Source of the DNA: Trametes villosa
Taxonomy: Eukaryota > Basidiomycota > Agaricomycetes > Polyporales > Polyporaceae
Reading direction: 5' to 3'
Length of the DNA: 64,000 nucleotides
Assembly: GCA_002964805.2 (NCBI GenBank)
Contig: PUDQ02000105.1
Span: forward strand, 62,001-126,000
A program made the translations under genes and the position numbers. Below, piece by piece: positions 11,648 through 23,875 of this stretch; positions within the stretch are counted from its first letter, which is position 1; every line of letters starts with the position of its first letter. The notes under the pieces were generated by a model, which made no database searches, was not told the DNA's origin, and was given only the letters and a program-made list of their open reading frames with translations.

Positions 11648-12200
11648 CCTCCCTGAGGATGTCGAAACCGAGGAACACTGCGAGGACTTGGCCGCATCGA
11701 TGTGAGTTTGACTTTGCGCCTCGGTTTGTTACCATGTGTGTTTATCCTTTGATTCAAGCACTATGTAGAGTGTACAGGGGGCGTAACTCGAATGTTATGC
11801 GTGCGACTTGCGGAGACGATGGGCGGCCGATATCCACGACCCGGAGTTGTTCAGTGCGTGCGGGCGTACAAGACGGTCCTCCGCGAGGCACTGCATACTA
11901 CCCAGAATGGCGGCGGGCTGCATCTCATTGCGGCGAGCACATTTCAATCCTCTGCATCGAAAGTGCGATGATTGTTAACGATTAGAACTACTGGCAGTTC
12001 GCTTGTACGAGGGTTCTCCCATCCTCAGCCACAGACAGCGGAGACGCCGACCGCCGAACACACGCACGGCGCGCCTCCAGAGTCCAGTGCCGCCGCCGCC
12101 CTGGCAGATTTCCTGCGCTCTCCCGGCCTTCCACGCGCCCGTGTCCCCCGGCCGCTCGGGCAGCGCTGTGCGCGGGCCGTACATCTGCTCGGACCTGCGC
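11648..12200. other. Spacer between F-box paralogues 2 and 3
   Basis: Starts with the decayed tail of the F-box gene, then carries a GGGGGCGTAACTCGAATG-like stretch resembling 28,115-28,130 and 35,755-35,770 that follows other paralogues. No dynamin remnant is recognised here, so this is the shortest unit of the array. No gene is supported. Confidence 0.5.
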
Positions 12201-12696
12201 TCTACGGTCGCTATGTGTCTGTATTCGGTATATACGTGAACTGCCAGTGGGTTCGTCCTTCTCGGGAACGGTGCGGTGCGGCTGCTAATAGCTTCGCGCA
12301 CGTGTGCAATAGGGTCATGTGGTCGTTTGGACACCGGTGGGATGCGCTGCCATCTTCGAGTCGAAGGCAGCAGGACGTCGGGTCTGCACTCGCCACGAGG
12401 AACAGCGGTGCTTCTTGGGCGTCCGTGCGGTTGTATTGCCGTGCTTCTCGTCGGGCCATTGACTAGTGACTAAACTCTGATATCAGGCGTTTTGCGCGTG
12501 GCTTGCCGATGAGAATGGCGTCCGGTCTAGACTAGACCCCCGTGCCCAGCATTTCACAAAGCGTAGAGTGGAGATAGTACGACCGCCGCGCTACTAGTGG
12601 GATCCCATCACCTGCGATCATCCGCCCTATGTGAGTTTTCGTTGTCGGATTCGTCTTGGAGGACGGCATGCACTTGACTGAAACCAAATGATTAGG
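12201..12696 (+). promoter_or_regulatory. Conserved 5' region of F-box paralogue 3
   Basis: Contains the shared upstream block at 12,474-12,537 (CTGATATCAGGCGTTTTGCG, then GGCTTGCCGATGAGAAT). A GTGAGT at about 12,632 and an AG just before the ATG fit the 5'UTR intron. Confidence 0.55.
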
Positions 12697-14823
12697 ATGG
12701 ATCGACCTCATTTGCCCCTCGATGTCTGCGAACGCATAATCGATATGGTGGTCTTGCTAGACCGTGGCGTCTCCGAAGATCCCGTCTATGGACCTTACTC
12801 TATCGCCGCATATACCTGCTATCCGCTGTACTTCGGCGACCTCTCTGCGTGCGCGCTGACGTGCCAGGATTGGCTCCCTCGCAGCCGCTACAACCTGTAT
12901 CGGCGCATTCGAGTCGCTGAACTCAGGGACATCGAGAGCCTCTCCGAGACTTTCCACCGCCACCCCTTCCTCGGAGAACTCGTCAAAGAGCTTGTCGTGG
13001 GACGCGCGGAAACATACAGGGGCAAGACCCAACCCTTCCTACCTTTTGCCAGAGATACTCTCGTGCGTGCTCTGAAGAACATTCGGGTTTTGACGATCAG
13101 CAATCTCGACTGGCATGTCCTACCCCACACGTACCATATGCACGCCGCACAATACCCCATCACCGAATTCAATCTCGTCGGCGGACGTTTTCGCTCCGTT
13201 CTGGACCTCGCTCGCGTAGCGTGGGCATTTCAAGCCCGCCTACGTACCCTCAAGGTCATCAACGCCCGGTTTGATGGGCCTCAGGGTGCTATGGCTGCCC
13301 AGAATGTTGTCGGCAGGCGGGCCCGCGCCCTGTTTCCTAAGCTGGAAAAGCTTGAAGTTCTCCGAGTGAATCACATTATGCATGAAACGGTCAGTCCCAG
13401 TTGCGGCTGCCAATTCCACCTTCCTTGGACACTCACTATCCGCCTGATGTAGGTTTTCCCTCACGGATGTTTTGGCACGAATGTCACGGAGCTCACGCTG
13501 TGGTGGTTCTCAACGAACGCAGGGAAGTCGGATTGTGAGAGCCGTCCTTGGTCTTAAGGGGGAATTTTTTTACTGACGGAGCGACAGGTGCATCTTTGTT
13601 CGAGGATCACTGTCCGCTTCCACGCCTCCAGAAACTGACTTGGCATTTCGCAAAGGAGCCTGACGTGAAGCCTCGCGCCTCATTCGCATCCTTCGTAGAG
13701 TGCGTTAGCGACGCTGTTGGTCGACTGCTTTCCGAACCCGACGGCCGACCACCCATCACGATTTCACTATGCTTCGAAGCGTTTATCAGAGGAGCCTTCC
13801 CGATGCTGGCCACCATCACTCGCACATCTTTCCTCAGCTTATTGTTCTTCGACGTCACGATTTGGGCGACACTTCTACAATATCACAGCGTGCAGCATCT
13901 CCACATCGTCGTTCCCGAACCCGTTTCCTCGGAGCATGACGCAGCATGGTGGACGGCGGAAACATCTGCTCGCCTCGGAGACTTCGACAAGTTAAGTGCA
14001 GGGGTGAAGGTGCATAGAATCGGTGAGTGGCCCGTGACACGGCATTCTGCGGAAATGGGTCCTGACGGAACCGCGACCTCCTCGTGCTCAAGACCCGGCC
14101 GTCTTGTGGTTGGGGGATTGGACAATTCCACAGGCAGGGAAAAAGTTTGGAGTCCTGTGCCCGGGCATTTGGACGGAAGAGAACTTCGTGCGTCCGATGC
14201 CTGTTGGCATTGCCTTGCGCGACACTGTTGCTCCCCGGCGCCTCGCACAGGTGTTAGAAGATCCCCTCGGACCATGCTTTAAGTTCCCTCCAGAGCTCCA
14301 GATCTCCGGTGCTTCTGAGCAGCTACCCATACATTTGAACGTGAGCGGTTCTCCGAACGGCTGCCCCGACGGTCGCTGACGACAGAGTCTCTACGACGGT
14401 AGTCCTGCTTTACCAACCCATCAGACTACCGATTTGATGAAGACGAACTTGCCGCCCGCTTTCGGATACCGCCTTCCGTTATGGATACTCCGGCGCAGTC
14501 ACGCAGTTCGCCATCTGACAGTGCAACTGGCTCTCAAGCTGATGCGACGCCTGTCAAGCGCATTGCACTGGTCGACAGAGTCGCTTGGGAGCTGAAACGA
14601 TACCAGGTGAGTAGGGCATTTGCTCGTCCGTCTGAGCAGTGCTAATCCTGGTCTCCACGAGCCCCAGGCGCATGGGCCGCCGGTTGGGCCCTTGACCTAT
14701 CGTGGCCAGCTAGTCGACTTCAACCATCTGGAAATCGTCGATTTGCGTATAATCGGCAGCGTCATATATCCGACGCTCCAGGTCCTCTCTGAGTTCCGCA
14801 AGCTTTATTCAGGCCCACCCTAA
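12697..14823 (+). CDS. F-box protein, array paralogue 3 (605 aa, 6 exons)
   Basis: Exons: 12697-13389, 13453-13534, 13588-14022, 14093-14340, 14403-14606, 14668-14823. I chose the ATG at 12697, which aligns with the start of the other paralogues; an in-frame ATG lies 9 bp upstream. The F-box halves are LPLDVCERIID and CALTCQDWLPRSRY, separated by a long Tyr-rich loop. Exon 5 is the shortest of the family (204 nt) and its middle is Ser/Thr-rich. The protein ends at GPP-stop before the acidic tail present in paralogues 1, 5 and 6. All exon junction phases match the family. Confidence 0.78.
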
Positions 14824-15002
14824 TCTTCTCAACAACGTCGAAAACGTGAATGACGCAAAGAGGACTCAACCGCATCGACGTGAGTCTAAATTTACATCGC
14901 ATAAATCATGATGCGCGATCTCGCTCTGCAGGTCACTACGCGGAATGTATGGAGAACACAGCTCGAAAGTATGACGTCCACGATTCGCGCATATCATGAA
15001 TG

Positions 15003-16470
15003 TCACCCAGGAGCCTTGGGCCCGATCACAAGCCGAAGCTGTACAGCGCTTCGGTGTGGCGAAATTCGCCCGCAACGCAATGGTTGCTCATACAGTACGC
15101 CTCGCTTCTCCGCTCGAGGTGTACGCCCACCGGACGCACACCATTCCTCATGCACCCGCACTTTCTTCGGATTAGGCGCTCGCGGCATATCCCTCTGCGT
15201 GCCACCTGAATTGCGCCTACGATCGCGCGTGAGTACAGTATTGCAGCGGGAGTCAGACGTGAAACTATGTACCTCCAAAAGTGGAGCCCGGCGCAGCCAC
15301 AGCGCAGGCGCACCTGCAGGCGCCGCCGGGGTGATGCACTGAGTTACTGTCTTCCCTGCGCGCGCGTCCTTGTGCTTGGCAAGCCACTTCTGGATGCGAC
15401 ATGAAGATAGGTAACGGCTATACAGCGTGAGCGGCGGGCTCTCAAGGACGAGGTTCGCGAGTATCTGATCTCGAGCGGCTGCCGCGCAGCTATTCATATG
15501 CTTCGTCATCATCGGGCTGGGCTCGTAAATCAGTCGCCGGGGAGCGGCGGGAACAGGAGGGGCACGAAGCCGATGAAAGCCTCGAGGTTGCCGTACTTAT
15601 CGGTCGAACTCGGCGTGAACGACGTCTGGGACGGTTTTCTCGGACGGATCCTGCGCTTCCTCGAGACACGCGGCGACGGCGTCCTGCCCGGGACTGCTTG
15701 AGAAGAGCGACCCTAGTGGTATACGGGACGCTCCCGTGCAGCTGGCGCGTAACGGAGCTGTTTACGATTCTAAGTCAGTACGCCTCCAGACAGAGTGCGA
15801 ATAGATACGTACGTCGTGATGCGCCTCCGCATGTCCTACAGGTACATGATGTCCTCCCCCGCATCCCCCGGCGCCGCCGGCTGCCGCGCGCCCTTCTCCA
15901 CCTTGAGCACCCACGTATACGCGCCGACGTCGTGCGGCGGGCGCGCCGCCTCCTTGTTCGACATAAACGACGGCGCAGATGCGCACACTGCATCCTTGAA
16001 CGCCGCAAGCATACGCTGCACACGCCGCACGAGCTCCGTATACTCCTGCGTACCGTGCATACGCACGTCGAGCTCGGCAGGGAAGCGCATGACGAGCACG
16101 TACACGAACGCGGAGGGTTCGGGTGGTGATACTAGCGAAGGGGAGCGCGTCGAGACGCGCGATGACCGTCGTAAGCTGTTTCCGCAGAACTCACGCCCGA
16201 GAGATAGCTTCTACGAGGCTGGGCGTTCCAGCACTCCAGTTGCCGATGTCCACGATACGGGGGCTCGAGGTCGATGTGAGCTCTGTGGGATACTGAGCTC
16301 GCCGCCTCCGCCGGACGGAGGCGCGAGGTTCTCCCAAAAGAGATAGTGGTCGATGGACGCCGCCGCTGAACTTGAGCGCGAGCTGCAGCTTGATCTGGTC
16401 CTTGAGCGAGGTCGCCTTGGCGTAGGACTGCTCGGCGGCGTTCAGGGAGGCCAACCAGGTACACCTAGTG
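15003..16470 (-). pseudogene. Dynamin-like remnant R3, GTPase core deleted
   Basis: The P-loop exon is represented by [16 protein letters not shown] near 16,195-16,262: Asn-Gln became Asn-Trp and the catalytic Lys-Ser became Thr-Pro. It is joined directly to the exon 7 equivalent (EPSAFVYVLVMRF near 16,090). A QKWLAKHKDAR segment near 15,370 matches exon 9, and ALYSFGL at about 15,026 is the C-terminus. Stops and frame changes break every exon. An extra N-terminal stretch ([20 protein letters not shown] near 16,380-16,440) is not present in the intact gene. Confidence 0.75.
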
Positions 16471-16479
16471 ATGCTTCTT

Positions 16480-16899
16480 TTTATGAAGCTCCATGTCCCA
16501 GCACAGGATGTGCAGCATCAGGCCTCAGGCCTCAGGGCTTGCAGTAGGAGGCGCGTCAGTACAGTAAGAATAGAGCGGGTCGGAAAGAACGCACATCATA
16601 GATGTAATCGAGCTGGGGAAGCGAGTACTAGAGGCCGCGGGCAGCGGTGAGCAGGAGAGACGCGCGGTGCTCGAACCAGCGCGGGCGATGGCGGCGAGCG
16701 TGGACATCGTGTATTCGGTCGTCGTGGACGTCGGGAGGAAGACGACGAGCTCGCGCGTCGGGATACGCGCTAATGACGTCATCACGCTCGCCACGTGCGC
16801 CTTCTACCGCATTTGCCTGCTTCGGTCGACTCCTTCCTTCTCTTCCCGTTTTCCCGACCTCCTCCTCCTCCTCCTTCTCCAGAGCGGCACTTCGCGCTT
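16480..16899. repeat. Dynamin-upstream block with CRE/E-box, copy 3
   Basis: TGACGTCA at 16774-16781 is followed by CACGTG at about 16,792-16,797 and a CTCCTCCTCC run near 16,860. The layout is the same as in the copies at 87, 8599, 22949 and 30881. No gene is seen. Confidence 0.55.
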
Positions 16900-17235
16900 T
16901 TACGCATCCAGCCACGAGGAGCTGTAGGAACTGAGACTGGACGTTGAAATTGGTAGTTTGTTACCGAAAACCCGCAAGGTGCGCGAAAACGTGCACAATT
17001 TCCATGTTCTCTTTTCAACTGCGAGACGAGCACGCCTGTTGACCTCGATCTCTATACAGGCAGAAGTAAACACAGGCAGAAGTAACTCGACAGCTTGACT
17101 CACAGCAGGCTCAATCCGCTGGTTCAGCAGCTCCATAGCAAAACGACGATAAAACGCGACCGGAGGAAGCAAGAACACCGCTAGCACGGACACGCTGACT
17201 TTGACGACGCGACGTCCCCACCAACCCCTGTACAC
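16900..17235 (-). pseudogene. Unidentified membrane-protein fragment (best TM-block copy)
   Basis: An open minus-strand frame of 111 codons begins GWWGRRVVKVSV and has one strongly hydrophobic segment (VSVLAVFLLPPVAF, about residues 13-27) followed by a basic, helix-like stretch. The same order is recognisable at 31,260-31,620, where it is interrupted. I do not recognise the family. It may be one exon of a neighbour gene duplicated along with the dynamin copies. Whether it is still expressed cannot be told from sequence. Confidence 0.4.
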
Positions 17236-18000
17236 AGCCCCCAGCTGAACGGCGCGTGGTACAATCTCGAGGCTCTATTCTTGCACAAGTTACTCTGCGC
17301 GTTATCGTGCAGTCCGCACTTCATGACCAGTGTGTCTCCCTTGCTACCGTTTCGCAGTACCGCTCCTCTCTTATCTGCTCGCTGCGGGTCGCGAGAGAAA
17401 CTTCGGTCACGGTGCAGGTCGTCGCCGGACACGCACGGCTTCTTCTGCGTCCGCTCGCACAGCGACGCCGAGCGCCGTCAGCAAATGAGCTATCCTAGGG
17501 ACCTCGCGGGCGAGGCTGGACACGTACCCTGCGTTTACTGCGCCGTGCATGCCACCGCTTTGGGGTCGAGTATTCGATGCACTCTAAAGCGGTGAGCTAT
17601 TGGGCCTCAACCGCGCTATGACCCGGCCCGGGGGCTATATCTCATTGTGGTGAGCACCGTTGCCCCTCTTCATTGAATGAGCAACGAGTGTTGACGGTTA
17701 GGAATGCTGATAGCCCGTCTGTACGGGGATGCTCTCGTCTTCATAGACAGACAGCTCAGACGGCCGCTCAACACATGCACCGCGCGCCACCAGTATCCAG
17801 TGACGCTGCCGCCGCGCATTACCTGCGCTCGCCCCGCCGTCCGCACACCTGCGTCTCTTGGCTGTCGGGATAGCGTTGTGCCCCAGCCATACACGTGCTC
17901 CGATGACCTGCGCGCCACGGACGCTATGTCTTCATACTCGGCATATACGTGAACTCCTTTACTTGGCTTCCCTGGGTTGGTCGTGAGAGCTGGTACAGCA
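17236..18000. other. Array spacer with repeated but unidentified segments
   Basis: The stretch at 17,255-17,330 (GGTACAATCTCGAGGCTCT) repeats at 31,623-31,690. The stretch at 17,420-17,490 resembles 24,550-24,620. These are plausible pieces of a third co-duplicated gene, but no continuous frame survives. Confidence 0.4.
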
Positions 18001-18614
18001 CGGTTGCTTATAGCTTCGAACGCGCGTGTGATAGGGCCATGTGGTCGGTGGGTGGGCTGTCGGGGTGCTACACTGCTCAGCGACGCCGAGCGTGCCACGC
18101 ACAGCGTCGCTGAGTGCTCTCATGCGGAGTGGGCGTCCTCGGTAGATGACTTCATTTTCCCGAGATATAGGCAAGTCCGCCGACCCAGCCACAGATCGTG
18201 AAATGCACCGCGGTGGAAAGGACCACCATTACGAAGCCGCCGGACGTCCGTAAATTCCGGCAGAATGCGCCGCCAGATTCGAGACGAAGGATCGAGTCTG
18301 CACTCTCCACAAGGAACAGCAGTATTCCTTGGGCGTTCGTGCGGTTGTATTGCTGTGTTTCTCATCTAAGTATTGTATGGCGGGTCACTGGCCGAAGTCC
18401 GATGTCAGGCGCTTTGCGCGTGGCTTGCCGATAAGATCAGCGTCCGGTCTAGACTGGACCCCCATGCCCGGCGGTTAATAAGGCGGGAAGTAGATAGTAC
18501 GAGCACTGTGCTACTCGGCGGATCCCCTCGCCTGCGACCATACACTCTATGTGAGTTCTTGCTCCGACCTTTCGGAGTGGACATGCACATTGCTCATACT
18601 AAACAACTTGCAGG
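18001..18614 (+). promoter_or_regulatory. Conserved 5' region of F-box paralogue 4
   Basis: The shared block is at 18,402-18,470 (GATGTCAGGCGCTTTGCGCG). A GTGAGTTCTT donor near 18,551 and a TGCAG acceptor directly before G-ATG fit the leader intron. From about 18,240 to 18,400 it is also alignable with 2,560-2,700. Confidence 0.55.
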
Positions 18615-20866
18615 ATGCCAAATCGGCCTCGGTTGCCTCTCGATCTCTGCGAAAACATCATCGATATGGTAGCCTTGCTGGAACATTGCCACAGTATACA
18701 TTGCCGTGGATGGACCCGTTTCATTTCAGGAACCTACTGTCCGCTAGACCTCACCGGTGTTTCTGCGTGCGCGCTAACGTGCAAGGATTGGCTACCTCGC
18801 AGCCGCTACCACCTATACCATCGCGTTCGAGTCCGCGACGTCAGCGAGGTCGAGAGTCTCTCCGAGACTTTCCACCGCCACCCCTTCCTGGGAGAACTCG
18901 CTAAGGAGCTTGTTGTGGGAGACGCAGGACTCCTCTTCTGCGAGAGCAACTCCGGATTCTACCTCCCGTTTGCCAAGATTGATCTTGTGCGTGCTCTGAA
19001 AAACATCCGGATCTTGACGATCAACCAGTTTAACCGGCATGTCCCACCATGGCACATGTACCATACGGCCGCCGCACAATATCCCATCACCGAGCTGAAT
19101 ATCGCCGACGGACGCTTTCCTTCCGTCCTGGACCTTGTTCGCGTGGTGTGGGAGTTTCAAGCTCGCCTCCGCACCCTCAAGTTGGGCGATGTCAGACTGG
19201 ATAGATCGCACAACACCATGGCCGTTCAAAACGTCGTCGAAAGCCGGACCCGGCGTGCGCTGTTTCCCAAGCTTGAGAAGCTTGAAATTCTCCGAGAGAA
19301 TCACATGAACAACGCGGTCAGTCCGACTCGTCGTGGCGACTCTTTCCACGTTCCTTGGATGTTCACTCTACGCGTCATTTAGGTTTTCCCTCACGGATGT
19401 TTCGGTACGAATGTCACGGAGCTCACGCTAATGTGGTTCTCTCTTTATTCCTGGTCGGCGGACTGTGAGAGGAATCCTTGCTCTCAGAGGAGGAATGTTT
19501 GTACTGACGGAGCAGAGCGACAGGTAAATCTTTCTTTGGGGACCACTTTTCGCTTCCACGCCTGCAAAATTTGACATGTCACTGCGTCATCAAGCACAAT
19601 GACGTGGGGATGATCTTCGCATTCTCATCCTTCGTACTCGTAGAGTGCTTTAGCGACGCTGTCGGTCGAATACTCGATGCCGACGGCCGCCCACCCATCA
19701 AGATATCACTATGCTTCAAAGCGTACATCAACGGACTCATCCCGGAGCTGGCTACCCTCTCTCGCACATCTTTCCTCGCCTTACTGTTTTCCAACATCGC
19801 AATCTGGAAGAAACTTCTACAATATCGCAGCGTGCACCATCTCCGTATCGTCGTTCCCGAGCCTATCTCCTCGGATTATGATGCGGCGTGGTGGACAGCG
19901 CAGATATCTGCTCGGCTCGGTGACTCCAACAAGTTAAGTGCAGGGGTCCAAGTCTTGGAAAGTTACATCGGTGAGTGGCCCTCAACACAACATTACAACA
20001 AAATATCTTCTGACGAAGGCACGACCTCGCGTCCAAGATCCGGCTCTCTTGTGGTTGGGTGAGTCGACAATTCGACAGTACCACAGAGTAGGGATCCTGC
20101 ACACGGTCAAATGGATGCAAAGGGACCCCTTCGTCCGCCCGATGCATGTTGGCGTTGCCGTGCGCGATGCTGTCGTGCCCCGAGTTCTTGCACAGGTGCT
20201 AGAAGATCCCCTCGGACCGTGCTTCCCTGAGGAGTTAGGCATCACGATTTCTAGTACTAATCCGAAGAAGCTAATCCAAGCGATATGTTTTGCCGTGAGC
20301 TCTTCTCCCAACAGTTCTCTCGACCGCCACTGATGACAGAATCTTCATTGCGGTAGTTCCTTACTGAAAGCCGCGCTAACGAGGATCTCAAGAACCCCTG
20401 GCAGCAGCGGAGCGCCCGATTCGATGAAAGCGAACTTGCCGTCTCCTCTCAGAGATCGCTTTCCGTGGTGGCGGCTCTGGCGCTGCGCGGTCCGCGCGCC
20501 GTCGAAGACGCGGGATCTGGAGCAACGCCTCTCATGCGTGTCGCACTGGTTGAGAAGGTCGCTTGGGAGTTGAAACAATTCATGGTGAGCAGATGCTTCA
20601 CGTGGCCAGGATTGCAGCGCTAACTGCGATCCTCTCATGAACGTTAGGAGGAGCTCGAGCTTGAGAACAGACCCTTGACACACCGCGGCCGGAAGGTCGC
20701 CTTCGACCATCTCGAAATCCTCGACTTGCGTAAGGTGGAAGAAGAAGTGTACCCGACGTTCCAGGTCCTCCATGAATTCCGCGAGCTCTATCAAGGCCCA
20801 TCTCAGCCCCCTGACGATGTCGAGAACGAGGATCACCGCGAGGAGGACTTGGTCACATCAATGTGA
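18615..20866 (+). CDS. F-box protein, array paralogue 4 (644 aa, 6 exons)
   Basis: Exons: 18615-19316, 19383-19464, 19524-19970, 20038-20294, 20357-20584, 20648-20866. The F-box start LPLDLCENIID and second half CALTCKDWLPRSRY flank the most divergent inter-helix loop of the family, rich in Cys, His and aromatic residues. Exon 3 has lost the otherwise conserved TWHF (here TCHC). The reading stops at TSM-TGA, where paralogues 1, 5 and 6 splice into a tail exon. A GTGAGT overlaps that stop, so a tail exon might still be used. Probable SCF substrate receptor of unknown target. Confidence 0.76.
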
Positions 20867-20999
20867 GTTTGATTGTACGCCTCTCCTTGTTACGAGGGTT
20901 GTTCATCGTTTGCTTCAAGGGACGCGCTGTCGGTCTGAAGATGGCTGTACGGCGCATACATACACGGAAAGCATAACTTGATAGGATCGCGCATGTACG

Positions 21000-21345
21000 C
21001 AATAGGCGGGCGATAGCAGAGACGTGTTTCTATTTGCTCGGACGGCTCAATCCATGCTCTCTCTCTCTTTCTCGCTCACGCCCCGAGCCATTAGACCGCT
21101 GCCATCTGTCATCTTCTGTCCGCGCTTGCTTTCACTGTGCAGGTTCCCGATCGCGCCTCTCTGCGAGGTTGTGTGTATTCTGGGTGTACGGCGGCGCACA
21201 CCGGGCATCAAAGATATCGAGGAGGCGGGCGAGCATCCCGGTGGTTTCTGAGCGTGCGTTGCACCAGCACCAGCTTCTGTGCCACTGTGAGTACGCCCGT
21301 GGAGTGCACAATGAGGAGAGGCACGCACGCGAAGGCACGCACGAT
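21000..21345 (-). pseudogene. Dynamin-like remnant R4, C-terminal piece
   Basis: A PYTQNTHNLAERRDREPAQ segment at about 21,133-21,190 on the minus strand matches PFTQNTHYLADKRDKQLAQ of intact exon 9. The rest is eroded. It lies between F-box paralogue 4 and the longer remnant R5, repeating the paired arrangement seen at 5.5-8.3 kb. Confidence 0.6.
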
Positions 21346-22620
21346 CGCACGCCGAAGCTGTATAGCGCGCGGAAAACGTCCTCCAGCCTCCTCGTCCTCG
21401 CTGCGAGGTCATTGCACGCAGCTGGGCGAACTACGCGTCTTCCGCGAGATACGGATTGTACTGTTTGCTGCGCTGTGAGCTCCCCGAAGAGTTGCTTTGT
21501 TGCGCAGTCGCGTGCGGGCGGGGTGTCCGACCGTGAGCAGCATGTAGTACTATCAGAATACACGCGCGGCGCCGCGGCCGTGTCCCTGGCAGCTCACACG
21601 CCGCTGTCCGAGAAGAGCGAGATGGAGGAGCACGGCGCACTGCCTTGTACGGGACCAGGAAGCACGCGCAGAACTCCGCCATAAAAGGATTGTTCCTAGC
21701 CGCATGCACACCCCCGCACCTTCGCGCGGGCGCCGCTGAGATTGGCTTTGTTGCGGTCGATATTCGACGGCGTACAGTAGTACATTCTGCATAACGCACC
21801 CATATCTGAATCTGAAGCGTCCGACGCACGGCAAGGGCGATCCAGCGGAAGCTTCGCGCGTGTGGGCGTACGGGCGCACAGGGCATACGGCGTCCGCACA
21901 TATATCCTTTCGAACATCTCCGTGCGACCTTCGCCGTACACGGGACGTTCCTAGGCAGCTCGCGCGTGCGTGATCGAACTGTTTACGAGTCCAAGTCAGT
22001 ACATTTCCAGCGGGATCGACAGTGTACGAATACGCACGTTACAATGCGCTTCCGCACGTTATCTCGGTACATGGTGAGCTCGCCCGCATCCCCTGGCGCA
22101 GCCGGCTTCCGCCTCTCCTTCTCCGCCCCGTGGCGCGGGCGTTGCGTCCCTGTACGGCATCGACGACGGCGCGGACGCGCGCACCGCGTCCATGAACGAC
22201 GCACACGTGCGCCGCACGAGCTCCGTATGGCCCTGCGCGCCCTCGCCCATCCCATAGATGCGGCGCGTAACGAGCGCGTGTACAAAGGCGGAGAGCTCGA
22301 TGGTGATCGCAGGGGGGAGCGTTTCGAGCCGCCCGGTGACCGCCGTGAGCTGTTCCGGCAGACCTCACGCCTGAGATAGGTTCTCTACGAGGCTGGGCTT
22401 TCCAGCACTCTGGTTGCCGACGACGACCATGCGGGGGAGCTCGAGATCGATGCGAGCACCGCGAGCTCCTGAGCTCGCCGGCGCGGCGGACGGGGGCACG
22501 AGGTTCGTCCAGAAGAGAGTGATCGATGGCCACCGCCGTCAAACTTGCGCGCGGGCAGGAGCTTGAGCTAGTCCTTGGGGAGGGTGCCTCGGCGTACTTG
22601 AGGCCGATCACGCACACCTA
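21346..22620 (-). pseudogene. Dynamin-like remnant R5, GTPase core deleted
   Basis: This is the best-preserved P-loop among the remnants: VVVGNQSAGKPSLVENL near 22,375-22,430, with the Walker Lys kept but the following Ser changed to Pro and a stop soon after. It joins directly to an exon 7 equivalent (IELSAFVHALVTRR near 22,260-22,310). ALYSFGV near 21,352-21,372 marks the C-terminal end. Exons 3-6 are absent. Confidence 0.72.
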
Positions 22621-23560
22621 GTTATGCTGCTTGGAGTGAAGATCCATGATCTGGCGCAACATGTGCGGCTCTAGGGCCTGCGGCAGGATGCGCGTCAAGA
22701 CAATATGAACAGTGCGCGACGAAGAGAACGTACATCAGAGGCGTAGTCGAGCTAGCGGGGTACTAGTGAGTGGAGGGCGGCTGCGGTGGCGGCGGCGAGC
22801 GAGAGGGACGCGCGGGGGACGGCGCGAGAGGCGGAGCGTGCAGCGCAGGCAGTGGTGGCGAGCATGGACATCGTGTATGTGTCGTCGTGGGTGTCGGGAG
22901 GGAAGATGCGTCGAGGACGACGAGCTCGCGCGTCGCGATATGCGCGGATGACGTCATCACGCCTGCCACGTGCGCCTTCGACCGCGTCGGCCCGGCGCTT
23001 CGCTCCTTCCGAGTCCTCGTCCTCGTCCTCCCGGCCTCATCCTCGTCCTACTCCGTGCTCAGCTGAACTTTTTGAGTGGCACTTTGCGCTTTCACGCATC
23101 CTAATCAATACTCCAACGAATAAAATCTATCTAGGGCGGTAGCAAGCACGAACTGGCCGACCGAACCGCTGCTGCAGGCGGAAACAAGCTCTGATCCTTC
23201 TCTCTTACGGCGGACACCACCTGCATCTTCTGCGTGACCACTCGGAACACCACATCGCTCGTGCCGTACTCCTCGATTCTTCTGGATCTCCTGGATGTTT
23301 CAGTATCTTTAGTGTCTCCTACTCGTACTTATCTGTTGGCGTGCTGCTGCGACATGTGCGCCACGACTCGTCTACGCGCGCATGTCCAGCTTGAGAAGGT
23401 CTGCTGCAGTTTTCGACCTCGTATCTGACCTCCGCGTTGCTGGAATTGAGCCCTGACGCAGGGCGTCCCCGACCATCCGCGAGGAACGTGAACACACGTC
23501 TCCCAAGTTTACTCTCCTACGCCGCAGCTCCCCTTGGTGCCACCAGCTGAGCACTCGCAG
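22621..23560. repeat. Dynamin-upstream block copy 4 with TM-block remnant
   Basis: TGACGTCA at 22949-22956 is followed by CACGTG, then a CCTCGTCCTCGTC-type run. The 23,120-23,200 segment (GGGCGGTAGCAAGCACGAAC) repeats at 8,755-8,800 and 31,030-31,080. At 23,400-23,560 the minus strand again shows the LGDVCSRSS-type TM-block remnant. No intact gene. Confidence 0.5.
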
Positions 23561-23579
23561 GGCCGACTCGGACTGTCGC

Positions 23580-23820
23580 GTATGGTCACTTCCGAGCGCA
23601 CCGACTTTCCCCGAAAGTTGTTCTCGCCGTCTGCCAGTGCGACGTGGGCCGACGAGCTTATGGGAGTCTGCCGCTTGCAGCACGTGAACGCGGTCGTGCC
23701 CGAGCCTGCCAGCGGCTCGTCCAGCTACGACCCGGGATGGCGGACCGCGCAGATACCTGTCCGCTTCCAACGAGATCCGGCGAAGTGGGCCGTGCGTGTG
23801 GAGACGTACAGCGCAGGTGA
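23580..23820 (+). pseudogene. F-box gene fragment, exon 3 part only
   Basis: A plus-strand frame reads CRLQHVNAVVPEPASG..YDPGWRTAQIPVRF, matching the exon 3 segment VQHLRIRVPEPISS-YDAAWWEAEIFAR of the intact paralogues. It even ends with the GGTGAG donor. Nothing of exons 1, 2 or 4-7 flanks it. This is an orphan exon piece, evidence of an eighth F-box copy at this spot. Confidence 0.65.
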
Positions 23821-23875
23821 GTACTGTATGCATGTTATGCAGCTCGTGAAGTGCTGAATGAAGCTCACGAAACAC

